A DNA stretch of 64,000 bases from contig JAGOQM010000014.1 in assembly GCA_017991555.1 (NCBI GenBank), positions 1-64,000 of the forward strand, in the 5' to 3' direction. Origin of the DNA: Neisseriaceae bacterium. GTDB lineage: Bacteria; Pseudomonadota; Gammaproteobacteria; Burkholderiales; Neisseriaceae. Below the pieces are notes generated by a model. It was given only the letters and a program-made list of their open reading frames with translations. It had not been told where the DNA came from and searched no databases. Both the position numbers and the translations under genes were made by a program. This document shows positions 16,861-27,152 of this stretch, in pieces (positions within the stretch are counted from its first letter, which is position 1; every line of letters begins with the position of its first letter).

Positions 16861-19146
16861 TTACTTAACCTCTACTTCGCGTTGTGCTTCCACAGCGGCC
16901 AAGGCCACCATGTTGATGATGCGGCGAACGGATGAGATTGGGGTCAAGATGTGTACGGGCTTGTTCATCCCCATCAAGATGGGGCCAATGGTCACGCCGT
17001 CGGCGGCAGACACGCGCAACAGGTTGTAGCTGATGTTCGCGGCTTCTACGTTAGGCATCACCAATAGGTTGGCTGCACCTTTAAGGGTGGTGTCAGGCAA
17101 CACTTGGGTACGGAAGGTTTCGATCAATGCGGCATCGCCTTGCATTTCACCGTCGATTTCCAATTCAGGCTGGGCGGCTTGAATCAGGGCTAAGGCGTCC
17201 TGCATGCGACGAGAGGCTTGGTTTTGGATGGAGCCAAAGTTAGAGTTAGACAGCAATGCTACTTTTGGGATCACACCAAAGCGGTTCATGGTTTCAGACG
17301 CCATACGGGTAATCGAGGCCAACTGCTCTGCGGTAGGCTGTTCGTTGACGTAGGTGTCGGCAATAAAGATGTTGCCGCTAGGCAAGATCAATGCGTTCAT
17401 GGCCGCAGCGGTTTTCTCTGGGTTGTCGTAGCCCAAAACCTCTTCAACGATACTGAAGTGCTGTTGGTAGGTGCCAAAGGTACCGCAAATCATGCCGTCG
17501 GCGTCGCCGCGACGAACCATGATGGCGCCAATCAAAGAAGTGTTGCCAATCAGCTTACGACGGGCCATTTCTGGCGACACGCCGCTGCGTTTGCTGATTT
17601 CGTAGTAGTCTTCCCAGTAGTCGCGGTAGCGTGGGTCGTCCTGGTTGTTCACCAATTCAAAGTCAACGCCCGCGGTTAGGCGTAGGCCTAATTTTTGGAT
17701 GCGTTTTTCGATCACGCTGGGGCGGCCAATCAACACCGGGAAGGCCACGCCTTGCAATACGATTTGTTGGGTGGCGTGCAGCACGCGCTCGTCTTCACCT
17801 TCACACATCACAATGCGTTTTAAGTCTTTTTTCGCTTGTGACAGCACGGGTTTCATGAACAGTTTAGATTTGTACACAAACTGAGACAGGCGTTCAATGT
17901 AGGCGTCCATGTCTTCGATCGGGCGAGTGGCCACGCCAGAATCCATGGCGGCTTGGGCCACGGCTGGGGCGATTTTCACGATTAGGCGTGGATCGAACGG
18001 TTTTGGAATCAGGTATTTAGGCCCAAATTCAGCCGTTTCGTTGCCGTAGGCGTCTGCCACTTCGTCGTTTTGTTCGGCCAAGGCTAGGTCTGCAATGGCT
18101 TTCACGCAGGCCAGCTTCATTTCTTCGTTAATGGTGGTGGCGCCAACGTCTAGGGCACCACGGAAGATGAAGGGGAAGCACAATACGTTGTTGACCTGGT
18201 TCGGGAAGTCAGAGCGGCCGGTGCCGATGATCACGTCAGGACGGGTTTCTAGTGCCAATGGTGGCCAAATTTCTGGCTCTGGGTTGGCCAAGGCGAACAC
18301 CAATGGGTTGGCGGCCATGGTCAGCAGCATTTCTGGTTTCAACAGGTTGGCACCAGACAGGCCTAAGAAAATGTCACGCTCAGCCACGGCATCGGCCAGG
18401 TTGCGTTTGCCGTTGTCGGCGATGGCGTAGCGTTTTTTGCTTTCGTCCATGCGGTCGTCACGGCCTTCAAAGATCACGCCTTTAGAGTCGCACACGGTGA
18501 TGTTGTCGCGTTGCATGCCCAAGGCTACTAATAGGTCTAGACAGGCAATGGCGGCGGCACCCGCACCAGAACACACGAGCTTCACGTTTTCAATTTTTTT
18601 GTCGATCACGCGTAGGCCATTGAGGACGGCGGCAGCGGCAATAATGGCGGTGCCGTGTTGGTCGTCATGGAATACCGGAATGTTGGCGCGTTCGCGCAGT
18701 TTTTTCTCAATGTAGAAACACTCAGGCGCCTTGATGTCTTCCAGGTTAATGCCGCCGAAGGTTGGCTCTAGAGAGGCAATGATGTCCACGATTTTGTCGG
18801 GATCGGTTTCGTTGATCTCAATGTCGAACACGTCAATGCCGGCGAATTTTTTGAATAGGACGCCTTTGCCTTCCATGACGGGTTTACTGGCTAGAGGGCC
18901 AATGTTGCCCAGGCCCAAAACGGCGGTACCGTTGGTAATCACCGCCACTAGGTTGCCACGGGCAGTGTACTTATAAGCATTTAGAGGGTCTTCTTGAATG
19001 GCCAAACAGGGAGCGGCCACGCCAGGAGAGTAGGCTAAAGACAAGTCATACTGGGTTGCCAGAGGCTTGGTTGGGGATACTTGAATTTTGCCTGGATTTG
19101 GGAACTCATGGAAATTGAGCGCGGCTTCTTTGATTAATTCATCCAT
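16861..19146 (-). CDS. maeB: NADP-dependent malic enzyme with phosphotransacetylase-like domain
   Basis: This cytoplasmic enzyme oxidatively decarboxylates malate to pyruvate, making NADPH. At 761 residues it is the long MaeB form: a malic enzyme part (about 1-430, with the SPGVAAPC and FHDDQHGTA motifs and a glycine-rich NADP loop [10 protein letters not shown]) fused to a C-terminal phosphate acetyltransferase-like domain (about 430-761). In known MaeB proteins the second domain is regulatory and lacks acetyltransferase activity. It is monocistronic, with its own terminator. Its probable -10 box overlaps the fixH terminator hairpin. Confidence 0.96.
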   Translation of the reverse strand: MDELIKEAALNFHEFPNPGKIQVSPTKPLATQYDLSLAYSPGVAAPCLAIQEDPLNAYKYTARGNLVAVITNGTAVLGLGNIGPLASKPVMEGKGVLFKKFAGIDVFDIEINETDPDKIVDIIASLEPTFGGINLEDIKAPECFYIEKKLRERANIPVFHDDQHGTAIIAAAAVLNGLRVIDKKIENVKLVCSGAGAAAIACLDLLVALGMQRDNITVCDSKGVIFEGRDDRMDESKKRYAIADNGKRNLADAVAERDIFLGLSGANLLKPEMLLTMAANPLVFALANPEPEIWPPLALETRPDVIIGTGRSDFPNQVNNVLCFPFIFRGALDVGATTINEEMKLACVKAIADLALAEQNDEVADAYGNETAEFGPKYLIPKPFDPRLIVKIAPAVAQAAMDSGVATRPIEDMDAYIERLSQFVYKSKLFMKPVLSQAKKDLKRIVMCEGEDERVLHATQQIVLQGVAFPVLIGRPSVIEKRIQKLGLRLTAGVDFELVNNQDDPRYRDYWEDYYEISKRSGVSPEMARRKLIGNTSLIGAIMVRRGDADGMICGTFGTYQQHFSIVEEVLGYDNPEKTAAAMNALILPSGNIFIADTYVNEQPTAEQLASITRMASETMNRFGVIPKVALLSNSNFGSIQNQASRRMQDALALIQAAQPELEIDGEMQGDAALIETFRTQVLPDTTLKGAANLLVMPNVEAANISYNLLRVSAADGVTIGPILMGMNKPVHILTPISSVRRIINMVALAAVEAQREVEVK

Positions 19147-19213
19147 TTGGTTTGGAACTCCGTTGTAGTTAATTCGCCATGGTCGTTACTTGTTCTTTGC
19201 GCGAGGCTTCAAA

Positions 19214-19268
19214 TAACAAAAGTGACCCCTATTATACGGATTTTCGCGCAATATAAAATAGGGATCAC
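19214..19268 (-). terminator. Terminator of ccoG-fixH
   Basis: On the minus strand, arms 257-268 and 222-233 (positions 19xxx; 11 of 12 bases pair) enclose a 23-base loop, then TTTTGTT follows. It lies just after the fixH stop. Confidence 0.55.
19231..19236 (-). promoter_or_regulatory. Candidate -10 box for maeB
   Basis: A perfect TATAAT on the minus strand, about 80 bases upstream of the maeB ATG. The -35 region is weak. It overlaps one arm of the ccoG-fixH terminator, so termination and initiation share DNA here. Confidence 0.45.
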
Positions 19269-19300
19269 TGCTTTAAGTGGCGTAAAAAAGCTTAAGGCTG

Positions 19301-19846
19301 CTACTTTGTGTTTTCTTGTACTTTTGCCAGCAAGGGTGATAGCTCAACCGTAGAACCTTGAGAGGTCAGCCATTTGCCTTGGATGCGCCATTCTGAATCG
19401 GCGTCATCAATACGAACATACCACGTTTTTGAGGCCGGTAATGCTTTTAACTCGGCTTCGTAAAGGTTTTTATTGACTGCGTTAGGCGTCAATTTAATCA
19501 CCTGGTCGTATTCTTGTAAAGTAGGGTGCATTAAGTGTAAAGATAGTTCATCGTCTGAGTCAAAGGTACCGTTCATGAAAATTCGTGCGGTGGTGCCGTC
19601 AGGGCTAAACATCACCGTGGCGTCCACCTTGTTGGCCAAGGCCATTTGATCACGTTCTAACTGAAGGTTGATGTTCTTACCTTCTTTGTAGTAGTCATCT
19701 GTTACCAACGAGTCGGCGGTGGTTGCGGCAATGTAGTAGGTCACAAAGCCGGCAATCAGGACAATGACTGGCCCTAATGCTAGGTAGTAAGGCCAAGGTT
19801 CTTTGTACCAAGGTTTCGAGCTCATAGGTAACAGCGTGCTTTTCAT
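19301..19846 (-). CDS. FixH/CcoH family protein
   Basis: A 181-residue membrane-anchored protein with one N-terminal transmembrane helix (about 22-43) after a W-rich PWYKEPWPYY segment, then a periplasmic FixH domain containing the DDYYKEGKNIN motif. FixH/CcoH proteins help assemble or stabilise cbb3 oxidase. An alternative ATG is seven codons in. It starts five bases after the ccoG stop, so the two form an operon. ccoI and ccoS, often in such clusters, are not in the window. Confidence 0.85.
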   Translation of the reverse strand: MKSTLLPMSSKPWYKEPWPYYLALGPVIVLIAGFVTYYIAATTADSLVTDDYYKEGKNINLQLERDQMALANKVDATVMFSPDGTTARIFMNGTFDSDDELSLHLMHPTLQEYDQVIKLTPNAVNKNLYEAELKALPASKTWYVRIDDADSEWRIQGKWLTSQGSTVELSPLLAKVQENTK

Positions 19847-19851
19847 GAGGT

Positions 19852-21270
19852 TTATTCTCCGATGAAGTTAGACTTCTCAGTTAAGGTTTCTAATGGCTTG
19901 CGGTCCTGTAGGGCCTCAGGCGCATCGTATACCCGGAAATGGAATTTAATCGGGTGGCTGCCTTTGCTGGCGTATTCAGGAATGGTGGCCACTTGTACCG
20001 ATTTTTCGACGGTTTGACCTGCGGGCAACAGCAAAGGTTCTGGCAGGCCGGTGATGGCAATATCAGGGAAACCTTCTACCTCAGCAACCAGGTATTGAGG
20101 GGTATCCTTGGTGTTGATAATGTGCAACATGTACGCATTTTCTAACCAGCCCTGTTTGTTTTCCCGAACCATCACGCCACGGTCTTTAATGATGTCTACC
20201 CGCACCGTTGGGCGCATGAATAGGCCAATCACTAAAGCCAGCATGATCCCGAGCAGAATGGCGCCATAGCCAGACACGCGGGGACGCCATAGGCGCTTGA
20301 CGATCTGAGATTCTGGGTATTCTTTTTCTAGGGCTGCTTCAGTGGTGTAACGAATCAGGCCGCGTGGCAGGTTGATTTTGTCCATGACTTCGTCACAGGC
20401 ATCAATACAGGCCGCACAGCCGATACATTCGTATTGTAAGCCTTCTCGGATGTCAATGCCAACCGGACACACTTGCACACACAAAGTACAGTCAATACAG
20501 TCGCCTTTGGGCGCATCTTCGGCCTGTTTTTTCTTACCGCGGGGTTCACCACGGGCTTCATCATAGGAAATCACCAGGGTGTCGCGGTCAAACATGGCGC
20601 TTTGGAAGCGGGCGTACGGACACATGTACTTACACACTTGCTCGCGCATCATGTGGCCGAATAAATAGGTCATGAAGCCGTAAAAAGCCAGGGTAAACCA
20701 TTCGCCGCCCACCAGATTGAGGTGGATTAAGTCGCCGAATGCTTCGCGGATGGGGGTAAACCAGCCCAGGAAGGTAAAGCCTGTCCAAAAACACACTAAG
20801 AAGATCACGAGGTATTTAGGGGCCTTAACGCGGATTTTATGCCAACCCCAAGGCTCTTTGTCGAGTTTTAGGCGCTTGTTGCGGTCGCCTTCGAAAAAGT
20901 GGTCAATCCAAGTCATGATTTCGGTATAGACGGTTTGTGGACAAGCATAACCACACCAGAGTCGGCCTGCGATGGTGGTCCACCAGAAGAGGCCGAAGGC
21001 ACAGATCATGAGTAGGCCGGCCAAGAAGATGAAGTCTTGTGGCCAAAGAATGATGCCGAAAATATAGAACTTACGTTCGGCAATGTGCCACAGCATGGCC
21101 TGGCGGCCATTCCAGTTTAGCCACGGCACCACGTAAAAGAACAGTTGGGTGACGATGATGGCAATGATGCGCCAATTGGCGAAGCGCCCTTTGGCTCGTT
21201 TGGGGTGTATCCGTTTTGCCGACTGATAAAGCTCAATAACCTGTTCGTCAGGTTGTTGCTGTTTTGACAT
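19852..21270 (-). CDS. ccoG: Cytochrome oxidase accessory protein CcoG
   Basis: A membrane polyferredoxin required for cbb3 oxidase maturation, proposed to handle copper reduction. From ATG 21270 (AAGGA ribosome-binding site) it has 472 residues, with several transmembrane helices and two 4Fe-4S motifs: C258/261/264/268 and C282/285/288/292. An additional CGYACP and CKYMCP lie in the membrane part. The C-terminal third is an Ig-like domain. The frame is open 20 codons upstream, but that start lacks a ribosome-binding site. Confidence 0.95.
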   Translation of the reverse strand: MSKQQQPDEQVIELYQSAKRIHPKRAKGRFANWRIIAIIVTQLFFYVVPWLNWNGRQAMLWHIAERKFYIFGIILWPQDFIFLAGLLMICAFGLFWWTTIAGRLWCGYACPQTVYTEIMTWIDHFFEGDRNKRLKLDKEPWGWHKIRVKAPKYLVIFLVCFWTGFTFLGWFTPIREAFGDLIHLNLVGGEWFTLAFYGFMTYLFGHMMREQVCKYMCPYARFQSAMFDRDTLVISYDEARGEPRGKKKQAEDAPKGDCIDCTLCVQVCPVGIDIREGLQYECIGCAACIDACDEVMDKINLPRGLIRYTTEAALEKEYPESQIVKRLWRPRVSGYGAILLGIMLALVIGLFMRPTVRVDIIKDRGVMVRENKQGWLENAYMLHIINTKDTPQYLVAEVEGFPDIAITGLPEPLLLPAGQTVEKSVQVATIPEYASKGSHPIKFHFRVYDAPEALQDRKPLETLTEKSNFIGE

Positions 21271-21330
21271 GTCGAATCCTTGTGGTTTACTTTCCTTGTT
21301 CCAGTAAAAACCGAAATAATTACGGGACAT

Positions 21331-21691
21331 TTTTTGTTATATGATATTTTTGGGTACGGCTAAGGTTTTAATTTTAACAAAGTTTGTCTAAGGCTGCATC
21401 TGTTGTCACGTTTTAAACCGTTTTAGTTCCGTCAGGAAACACAAAAACAGAGCGTTTTATGCGGCAAGCGTTGCGCGAGTGGATGGGTTTGTTTTGAAGA
21501 AGTGGTTATTGGCCTTTTTTCTACCTTTAGTGCGCCTGATTGGGCTGTGGTTGGTGAAAAAATGGGCAAGTTTTGCGATTTTGTTGCAAATGGCTTTTTA
21601 ATTGATTTAGGCCCATCTAAATAAGCCTGTTTGGGGCCCGAACTGTTGTTTTTTTGGTGTGCTTGGGCAGCATCGAGCAGTACCTAGGGGC
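21331..21691. other. Intergenic region between ccoG and the ccoNOQP terminator
   Basis: This stretch must hold the ccoG promoter (minus strand). I see no clear promoter pair. On the plus strand a 35-codon hydrophobic frame with a TTG start (21494-21601) is present but lacks a convincing ribosome-binding site; it is discussed as a finding. No repeat or RNA gene is recognisable. Confidence 0.5.
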
Positions 21692-21721
21692 AAAAAAACT
21701 GCCCTCTGAAGAGAGGGCAGT
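21692..21721 (-). terminator. Terminator of ccoNOQP
   Basis: Perfect 10-bp arms (21698-21707 and 21712-21721) with a tetraloop, followed on the minus strand by seven T residues, 21 bases after the ccoP stop. Confidence 0.9.
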
Positions 21722-21742
21722 GTGGTGTGGCAGAGTGCTTAA

Positions 21743-22675
21743 TTACTTAGCGGCTGCTTCGGTTTTAGGGTTGTTTGAAAAACCCCATACGTAGGCCGTC
21801 ATAATGTGCAATTTGCTTTCGTCCAAGAAGTTGCTCCAAGCCGGCATTTGGCTGGTGCGACCATTGGTGATGGTTTCGATGATGCTCTTCTCGGTACCGC
21901 CCCATAGCCAGATGTCGTCGGTTAGGTTCGGGCCTAGGCCTTGAATGCCTTTGCCGTCGGTGCCATGACAGGTGGTGCAGCTAGCCGGTGGGCTGGTGAA
22001 CACCACTTGACCACGTTTGGCACGGTTTTCGTCGTGGGCTTTGCCTGACAAAGACATCACGTAATGCGCTGCGTCTTTAACTTTCTCTTCACCCAAAACC
22101 GCACCCCAAGGGGCCATCACGCCCAAACGGCCGTCAGCGATGGTTTCTTGGATTTGGTCAGGCTCGCCGCCCCATAGCCAATCGTTGTCGGTTAGGTTCG
22201 GGAAGCCGCGTTGACCTTTAGCGTCAGAACCGTGACATTGGATACAGTAGGTGTTGAACAAGTTTTGACCAATGGTACGCGCTTGTGGATCAGCGGCCAC
22301 TTCGGCAATGCTCATTTTGGCAAACTTATCGTACAAAGGTTGGAACTCTTTTTCGGCCGCAGCCACTTCAGCTTCTAACTGATTAGTACTGGTCCAGTTT
22401 AAAGTGCCTTTGTAGTTACCCATACCTGGATAAAGTACAAGGTATACGGCGCCGAACACCATGGTGATGATGAACAGCCAGAACCACCAGCGGGGTAGGG
22501 GGTTGTTGTATTCCGCAATCCCGTCCCATTCGTGCCCTGTGGTTTTGACCTCTTCGCCTTTTTTAACCGTCACTTTGTTCTGTGAGAACAAAAGCCATAT
22601 CAGGCCAATAAAGCTCAGTACAACAATGACGATTACGTAGTAATGCCAAAAGTCGTTTGTGAAATCTGCATTCAT
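21743..22675 (-). CDS. ccoP: Cytochrome cbb3 oxidase diheme subunit
   Basis: CcoP passes electrons from cytochromes to the CcoN active site. The 310-residue protein has two N-terminal hydrophobic segments (about 11-30 and 64-83) and two heme c motifs, C144-x2-C147-H148 and C233-x2-C236-H237. Each is followed by a matching DDxWLWGG-type block, so the two cytochrome domains look like an internal duplication. It starts two bases after ccoQ and ends the operon. Confidence 0.97.
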   Translation of the reverse strand: MNADFTNDFWHYYVIVIVVLSFIGLIWLLFSQNKVTVKKGEEVKTTGHEWDGIAEYNNPLPRWWFWLFIITMVFGAVYLVLYPGMGNYKGTLNWTSTNQLEAEVAAAEKEFQPLYDKFAKMSIAEVAADPQARTIGQNLFNTYCIQCHGSDAKGQRGFPNLTDNDWLWGGEPDQIQETIADGRLGVMAPWGAVLGEEKVKDAAHYVMSLSGKAHDENRAKRGQVVFTSPPASCTTCHGTDGKGIQGLGPNLTDDIWLWGGTEKSIIETITNGRTSQMPAWSNFLDESKLHIMTAYVWGFSNNPKTEAAAK

Positions 22676-22677
22676 TA

Positions 22678-22884
22678 TTATTTTACTCCATCATTGCGAT
22701 CAGTAGTGGTAGACGTGTTCTTTGGGCCGTCTTCATGTGGTAAATCGTCATCGTCAATCAGCGCTTGGCTTACTTGGTCGTAGCGCTTCTTGGACTTGCG
22801 GCCATAGACCACAAACAACACGAGGAGAAAAATACCCAAGCACATTAAAGTGTACAGAATACGTCCGGTGTTTACGTCAGCCAT
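22678..22884 (-). CDS. ccoQ: Cytochrome cbb3 oxidase small subunit
   Basis: A 68-residue protein with one transmembrane helix (about 9-27) and a charged, acidic tail, in the usual ccoQ position between ccoO and ccoP. In other bacteria CcoQ affects oxidase stability or signalling. The assignment depends on size, topology and position more than on motifs. Confidence 0.85.
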   Translation of the reverse strand: MADVNTGRILYTLMCLGIFLLVLFVVYGRKSKKRYDQVSQALIDDDDLPHEDGPKNTSTTTDRNDGVK

Positions 22885-22888
22885 GGGG

Positions 22889-23500
22889 TTACCTTACGTT
22901 TTTCAATGCCAGGCCAAGGCCTTGCAAGTAAGCGATCAACGCATCTAATTCAGAGTAGCCTTCCACGTCTGCTTTTGCCTGAGCAATTTCGTCGTCGGTG
23001 TAAGGGGTACCTAAAGTGCGCAATGTTTTCATGTGGCCGGTGACTTCATCGCCGTCTACCGCCGCTTTTGCCAACCATGGGAATGCAGGCATGTTTGATT
23101 CAGGAACCACGTCACGAGGGTTTAGCAAGTGAATGCGGTGCCATTCGTCAGAGTAACGACCGCCCACACGGGCTAGGTCAGGACCGGTACGCTTAGAGCC
23201 CCATTGGAATGGATGATCGTAAACGGATTCACCACCCACAGAGTAGTGGCCATAACGTTCGGTTTCGGCTCTAAAAGGACGAATCATTTGTGAGTGACAG
23301 TTGTAGCAACCTTCACGCACATAGATGTCACGACCAGCGACTTGAATCGCCGTGTAAGGCTTCACGCCTGGAGCAGGTTCGGTTGCGGTTTTGGAGAACA
23401 TTTGTGGGATCACTTCAATGAACAAGCCAATGCTGATCACCAAAAACGTAAAGATAATCAAAACAACAACGTTTTCTTCCGCGAGTTTTTGTAGCTTCAT
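22889..23500 (-). CDS. ccoO: Cytochrome cbb3 oxidase monoheme subunit
   Basis: A membrane-anchored cytochrome c of the cbb3 oxidase. It has 203 residues, an N-terminal transmembrane helix (about 11-31) and one heme c site, C65-x2-C68-H69 in the conserved [12 protein letters not shown] block; the axial methionine region is [11 protein letters not shown]. It lies 15 bases after ccoN and four before ccoQ. Confidence 0.97.
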   Translation of the reverse strand: MKLQKLAEENVVVLIIFTFLVISIGLFIEVIPQMFSKTATEPAPGVKPYTAIQVAGRDIYVREGCYNCHSQMIRPFRAETERYGHYSVGGESVYDHPFQWGSKRTGPDLARVGGRYSDEWHRIHLLNPRDVVPESNMPAFPWLAKAAVDGDEVTGHMKTLRTLGTPYTDDEIAQAKADVEGYSELDALIAYLQGLGLALKNVR

Positions 23501-23515
23501 TTTGTCGCCTACCTA

Positions 23516-24949
23516 TTAATGTTGAGTTTGTGATACGGCAGGGATTTTCGCATCGTAAGGTTTGCCGCCAATAACGGTACGGTAAGTGTTGTACGCCATG
23601 ATGATCATACCAATTAGGTACATTAGGCCACCCACAAAGCGAATCACGTAGAACGGCATGCTGGCTTTAACAGACTCTACGAATGAGTAAGCAAGGGTGC
23701 CATCCACGTTCAGTGAACGCCACATTAGGCCTTGCATCACGCCAGAAATCCACATAGAAGAGATGTACAAAACAATCCCGATGGTGGCAATCCAGAAGTG
23801 CGCCTCAATCAGTTTGGTGCTGTGCATGCTGTCACGGCCAAATAGGCGTGGTAGCAAGTAGTAAATAGAGCCAATGGTAATAAAGCCAACCCAACCCAAA
23901 GCGCCAGAGTGAACGTGACCAACGGTCCAGTCAGTGTAGTGGCTCAGTGCGTTGACGGTTTTGATCGACATCATAGGGCCTTCGAAGGTAGACATACCGT
24001 AGAAAGACAATGACACGACGAGGAATTTTAAGACCGGATCGGTACGCAGCTTATGCCACGCGCCAGACAGCGTCATAATGCCGTTAATCATACCGCCCCA
24101 GCTTGGTGCGAATAGGATCAAAGAGAACACCATGCCGATAGACTGAGTCCAGTCAGGCAGTGCGGTGTAGTGTAAGTGGTGAGGGCCTGCCCACATGTAG
24201 GTGAAAATCAAAGCCCAGAAGTGAACCACAGACAAACGGTAAGAATAAACAGGACGGCCAGCTTGCTTCGGTACGAAGTAGTACATCATACCCAAGAAGG
24301 CAGCGGTCAAGAAGAAGCCTACGGCGTTATGGCCGTACCACCACTGTACCATGGCATCAACGGCGCCAGAGTAAACGTGGTAAGACTTCATGCCACCTGC
24401 AGGAAGACCCAAGTTGTTCACAATGTGTAGCAACGCAACCGCTAAAATGTAGGCACCGTAGAACCAGTTGGCTACGTAGATGTGCTTGATTTTACGCTTG
24501 GCAATGGTGCCAAAGAACACGATGGCGTACACCACCCAAACCACAGCAATCAGAATGTCGATTGGCCATTCTAATTCTGCATACTCCTTACCTTGGGTGT
24601 AGCCCAAAGGTAGGGTGATGATGGCGGCCACAATCACGGCTTGCCAGCCCCAGAAGGTAAATGCGGCTAGTTTGTCGCTGATTAGGCGCACGTTACACGT
24701 ACGTTGCACGACGTAATAAGAGGTGGCGAACAGGCCACAACCGCCAAAGGCGAAAATTACAGCGTTGGTATGCAATGGGCGTAAACGACCAAAGTGGAAC
24801 CATGGGCCGACGCTGGAGAGGTCTAATGCAGGCCAAAATAGCTGCGCTGCAATAATCACCCCAACCAACATGCCGACAATGCCCCAAACTACGGTCATAA
24901 TGGCAAATTGCCTTACGACCTTGTAGTTATAAGTGGTTTGCGTTTCCAT
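23516..24949 (-). CDS. ccoN: Cytochrome cbb3 oxidase catalytic subunit
   Basis: The heme-copper subunit I of the high-affinity oxidase, reducing oxygen at low concentration. The 477-residue protein has about twelve transmembrane helices and many conserved histidines, including those in [24 protein letters not shown] and [14 protein letters not shown]. It is first in the ccoNOQP operon. Upstream, at 25222-25235, is an FNR-box-like sequence inside a hairpin, fitting oxygen-dependent control. Confidence 0.98.
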   Translation of the reverse strand: METQTTYNYKVVRQFAIMTVVWGIVGMLVGVIIAAQLFWPALDLSSVGPWFHFGRLRPLHTNAVIFAFGGCGLFATSYYVVQRTCNVRLISDKLAAFTFWGWQAVIVAAIITLPLGYTQGKEYAELEWPIDILIAVVWVVYAIVFFGTIAKRKIKHIYVANWFYGAYILAVALLHIVNNLGLPAGGMKSYHVYSGAVDAMVQWWYGHNAVGFFLTAAFLGMMYYFVPKQAGRPVYSYRLSVVHFWALIFTYMWAGPHHLHYTALPDWTQSIGMVFSLILFAPSWGGMINGIMTLSGAWHKLRTDPVLKFLVVSLSFYGMSTFEGPMMSIKTVNALSHYTDWTVGHVHSGALGWVGFITIGSIYYLLPRLFGRDSMHSTKLIEAHFWIATIGIVLYISSMWISGVMQGLMWRSLNVDGTLAYSFVESVKASMPFYVIRFVGGLMYLIGMIIMAYNTYRTVIGGKPYDAKIPAVSQTQH

Positions 24950-25321
24950 GTGTGGATCTCCGAGTTTAACAAATGGTAGTAGTAAGTAAATCGATCCAAA
25001 AGCTTCACCATAGCGGGCGCAAACCAGCTATGGTATATACTTCTAGAAATGTGTGGCGCTAGGACAAGGGTTCGTCCACGCACAACTTGGCAGTCATTTT
25101 AAATCAAATTAGCTAGCCAGACTAGTTTTTCCAAGTATTCTAACAGATTAATGGCGGGCTAAGCGTTGTATCATCGACCTAGCCGTTTGGCCTAGGGTAG
25201 TAAATTAGTCACTTTGCTGCGTTGATGAATGTCAACCGCAGCAAAGTTGAGCTGTGTAAACGCTAGATAAATGAAGGTTTTAACGATAAGCGGCTAGTCA
25301 AAGCCGTGAACGGAGGGTGTG
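24950..25321. promoter_or_regulatory. Divergent control region of ccoN and the M61 gene
   Basis: This 372-base region serves ccoN (minus) and the M61 peptidase gene (plus). The clearest structure is an inverted repeat at 25211-25247. A TTAGAAT on the minus strand near 25136 could be a ccoN -10 box. No coding sequence was recognised. Confidence 0.5.
25211..25247. promoter_or_regulatory. Inverted repeat with FNR-box-like core
   Basis: The arms ACTTTGCTGCGTTGA and its partner (one extra base) enclose six bases. Inside, TTGATGAATGTCAA (25222-25235) matches the FNR/Anr consensus TTGAT-N4-ATCAA at nine of ten positions, in the orientation of either gene. It is 273-286 bases from the ccoN start. 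FNR control of cbb3 oxidase operons is well known; that this site works is inference. Confidence 0.5.
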
Positions 25322-27094
25322 ATGATTGATTATGGCGTACGTTTTTTGAGCACAGAGGCTCACCTTTACGAAGTGGTCATGGTGGTGCCGGTCAAAGTGG
25401 CTGGGCCGCTGACGGTACGGATGCCGGCCTGGGTGCCAGGCAGCTACATGATTCGTGATTTCTCACGACACATCGTGAATATTGTGGCCGAGCAGGCCGG
25501 TCAGCCATTGGCGCTGACGTCGTTGGACAAACACACCTGGCAGATGACTGCGCCCGCGGCCGAAGCCGTCACCGTGACCTATCAGGTGTACGCGTTTGAC
25601 GTGTCAGTAAGGGGCGCATTTTTGGATCAGCAGCGCGGCTTTTTTGATGGCTCGGCCCTGTTTTTAAGCTGGGTGGGCGAGGAGGCGTTGCCGTGTCGGT
25701 TGCGCATTGAGGTGCCAGAGTCGCTGCGCGATCAGGGCTGGCAGATTGCCACGGCCATGCCCGCGGTGGATGGTAAAGAGGGCCTGTTTGAAGCGCGTGA
25801 CTACGGCCACCTGATTGACTGCCCTGTGGAAATGGGCGTTTTGACGCGGCTGCCGTTTCTGGCCGAAGGCATTGAGCACGAGATCGTGCTCAGCGGTGCC
25901 CATCAGGGCGATTTGGCGCGCTTAGTCAGCGACGTCGAGAAAATTTGTGCCAGCCAGATTCGCTTTTTTAAGGGCCGTACGCCTTTTGAGCGCTATGTGT
26001 TTTTGCTGCACGTCGGCCACGCTATTTATGGCGGCTTAGAGCACACCGATTCAACCGCACTGTTGGCGGATCGATTGTGCCTGCCTAGCCGTGCCGATAA
26101 AGGCTTGAGCGATGACTATGTGCTGTTGTTGGGCCTCTTTAGCCATGAGTATTTCCACGCCTGGAACGTCAAGTCGATCAAGCCTGCTGCCTTTGACCCC
26201 TACGATTTGACTCAAGAGGTGTACACCGAACAGCTGTGGGCATTTGAGGGCGTTACTTCATACTATGATGACCTCTTTCTATTGCGCGCAGGCGTGATCA
26301 CCGAAACCGATTATCTGGGCCTGGTGGCCAAAAACATGACGCGGGTTCAGCGCGGTGCCGGACGAACCAAACAGACGTTGGCGGAATCAAGCTTTAGTGC
26401 CTGGCATAAATACTATAAGCAAAATGAAAACAGCCCCAATGCCATCGTCAGCTATTATCAAAAAGGCGCCTTAATGGCCATGGGCCTAGACCTCTTGATT
26501 CGTTTGCGTAGCCAACATCAGCACAGCTTAGACGACGTCATGCGCGCCCTATACGCGGATTTTGAAGCCCGTGGCCGTGGCGTGACTGAGGCCGAGTGGC
26601 AAGCCATGGCAATGGCCGTGACGGGGCTGGATTTGTCTGACTATTTTGAGCGGGCGCTCTACAGTACCGATGATTTGCCCTTGTCTGAGCTATTGGCCCA
26701 GCACGCCGTGTCTTTGACCTGGCATGCCATGCCGGAGCAGGAGCCGGGTGGCTACGTGTCGCAGCTGCCAGTGTCTCAGGCCGCCGTTTTTTTTGGGGCT
26801 AAATTTCAGCAGAATAATGAAGGCGTTACCTTAACTCAGGTGCATGATGGTGGCTCTGCCCAGAGCGCAGGACTGTCGGTACATGATAGAATCATTGCCA
26901 TTAATGGCTTCCAGACCACTGATTTTGTGCGGCAGTGGGCCAATTTACGCGTCGGCGATGAAGCGATCGTTCACTTCTTCCGTGCGGGCGTGTTGTTGCA
27001 TGCAAAGGTAGTGGCCTTGGCTGCGGCCAAGCACACCGCGTATTTACAAATGGTCGCTCAAGACTGTGGCCGCTGGCTGCGGGAGCGGGTGTAG
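25322..27094 (+). CDS. M61 family metallopeptidase with PDZ domain
   Basis: A glycyl-aminopeptidase-like zinc protease of 590 residues. An N-terminal beta-rich domain precedes the catalytic domain with the zinc motif HEYFH (about 275-279) and a downstream acidic helix near FEGVTSYYDD. A C-terminal PDZ-like domain (about 475-570) carries VHDGGSAQSAGL. I see no signal peptide, so it is probably cytoplasmic. ATG 25322 is preferred to the GTG just before it because GGAGGG at 25312-25317 is better spaced. Substrates are unknown. Confidence 0.88.
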   Translation: MIDYGVRFLSTEAHLYEVVMVVPVKVAGPLTVRMPAWVPGSYMIRDFSRHIVNIVAEQAGQPLALTSLDKHTWQMTAPAAEAVTVTYQVYAFDVSVRGAFLDQQRGFFDGSALFLSWVGEEALPCRLRIEVPESLRDQGWQIATAMPAVDGKEGLFEARDYGHLIDCPVEMGVLTRLPFLAEGIEHEIVLSGAHQGDLARLVSDVEKICASQIRFFKGRTPFERYVFLLHVGHAIYGGLEHTDSTALLADRLCLPSRADKGLSDDYVLLLGLFSHEYFHAWNVKSIKPAAFDPYDLTQEVYTEQLWAFEGVTSYYDDLFLLRAGVITETDYLGLVAKNMTRVQRGAGRTKQTLAESSFSAWHKYYKQNENSPNAIVSYYQKGALMAMGLDLLIRLRSQHQHSLDDVMRALYADFEARGRGVTEAEWQAMAMAVTGLDLSDYFERALYSTDDLPLSELLAQHAVSLTWHAMPEQEPGGYVSQLPVSQAAVFFGAKFQQNNEGVTLTQVHDGGSAQSAGLSVHDRIIAINGFQTTDFVRQWANLRVGDEAIVHFFRAGVLLHAKVVALAAAKHTAYLQMVAQDCGRWLRERV

Positions 27095-27152
27095 CTTTAA
27101 TCATACTTTTGGTCGTGTCAGGCGACCGTAAACAACAGAAAACAGGTGATCA

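Noticed and set aside
25101..25110. AAATCAAATT as a second FNR site before ccoN
   Set aside because: Only one half-site matches; the other arm is poor.
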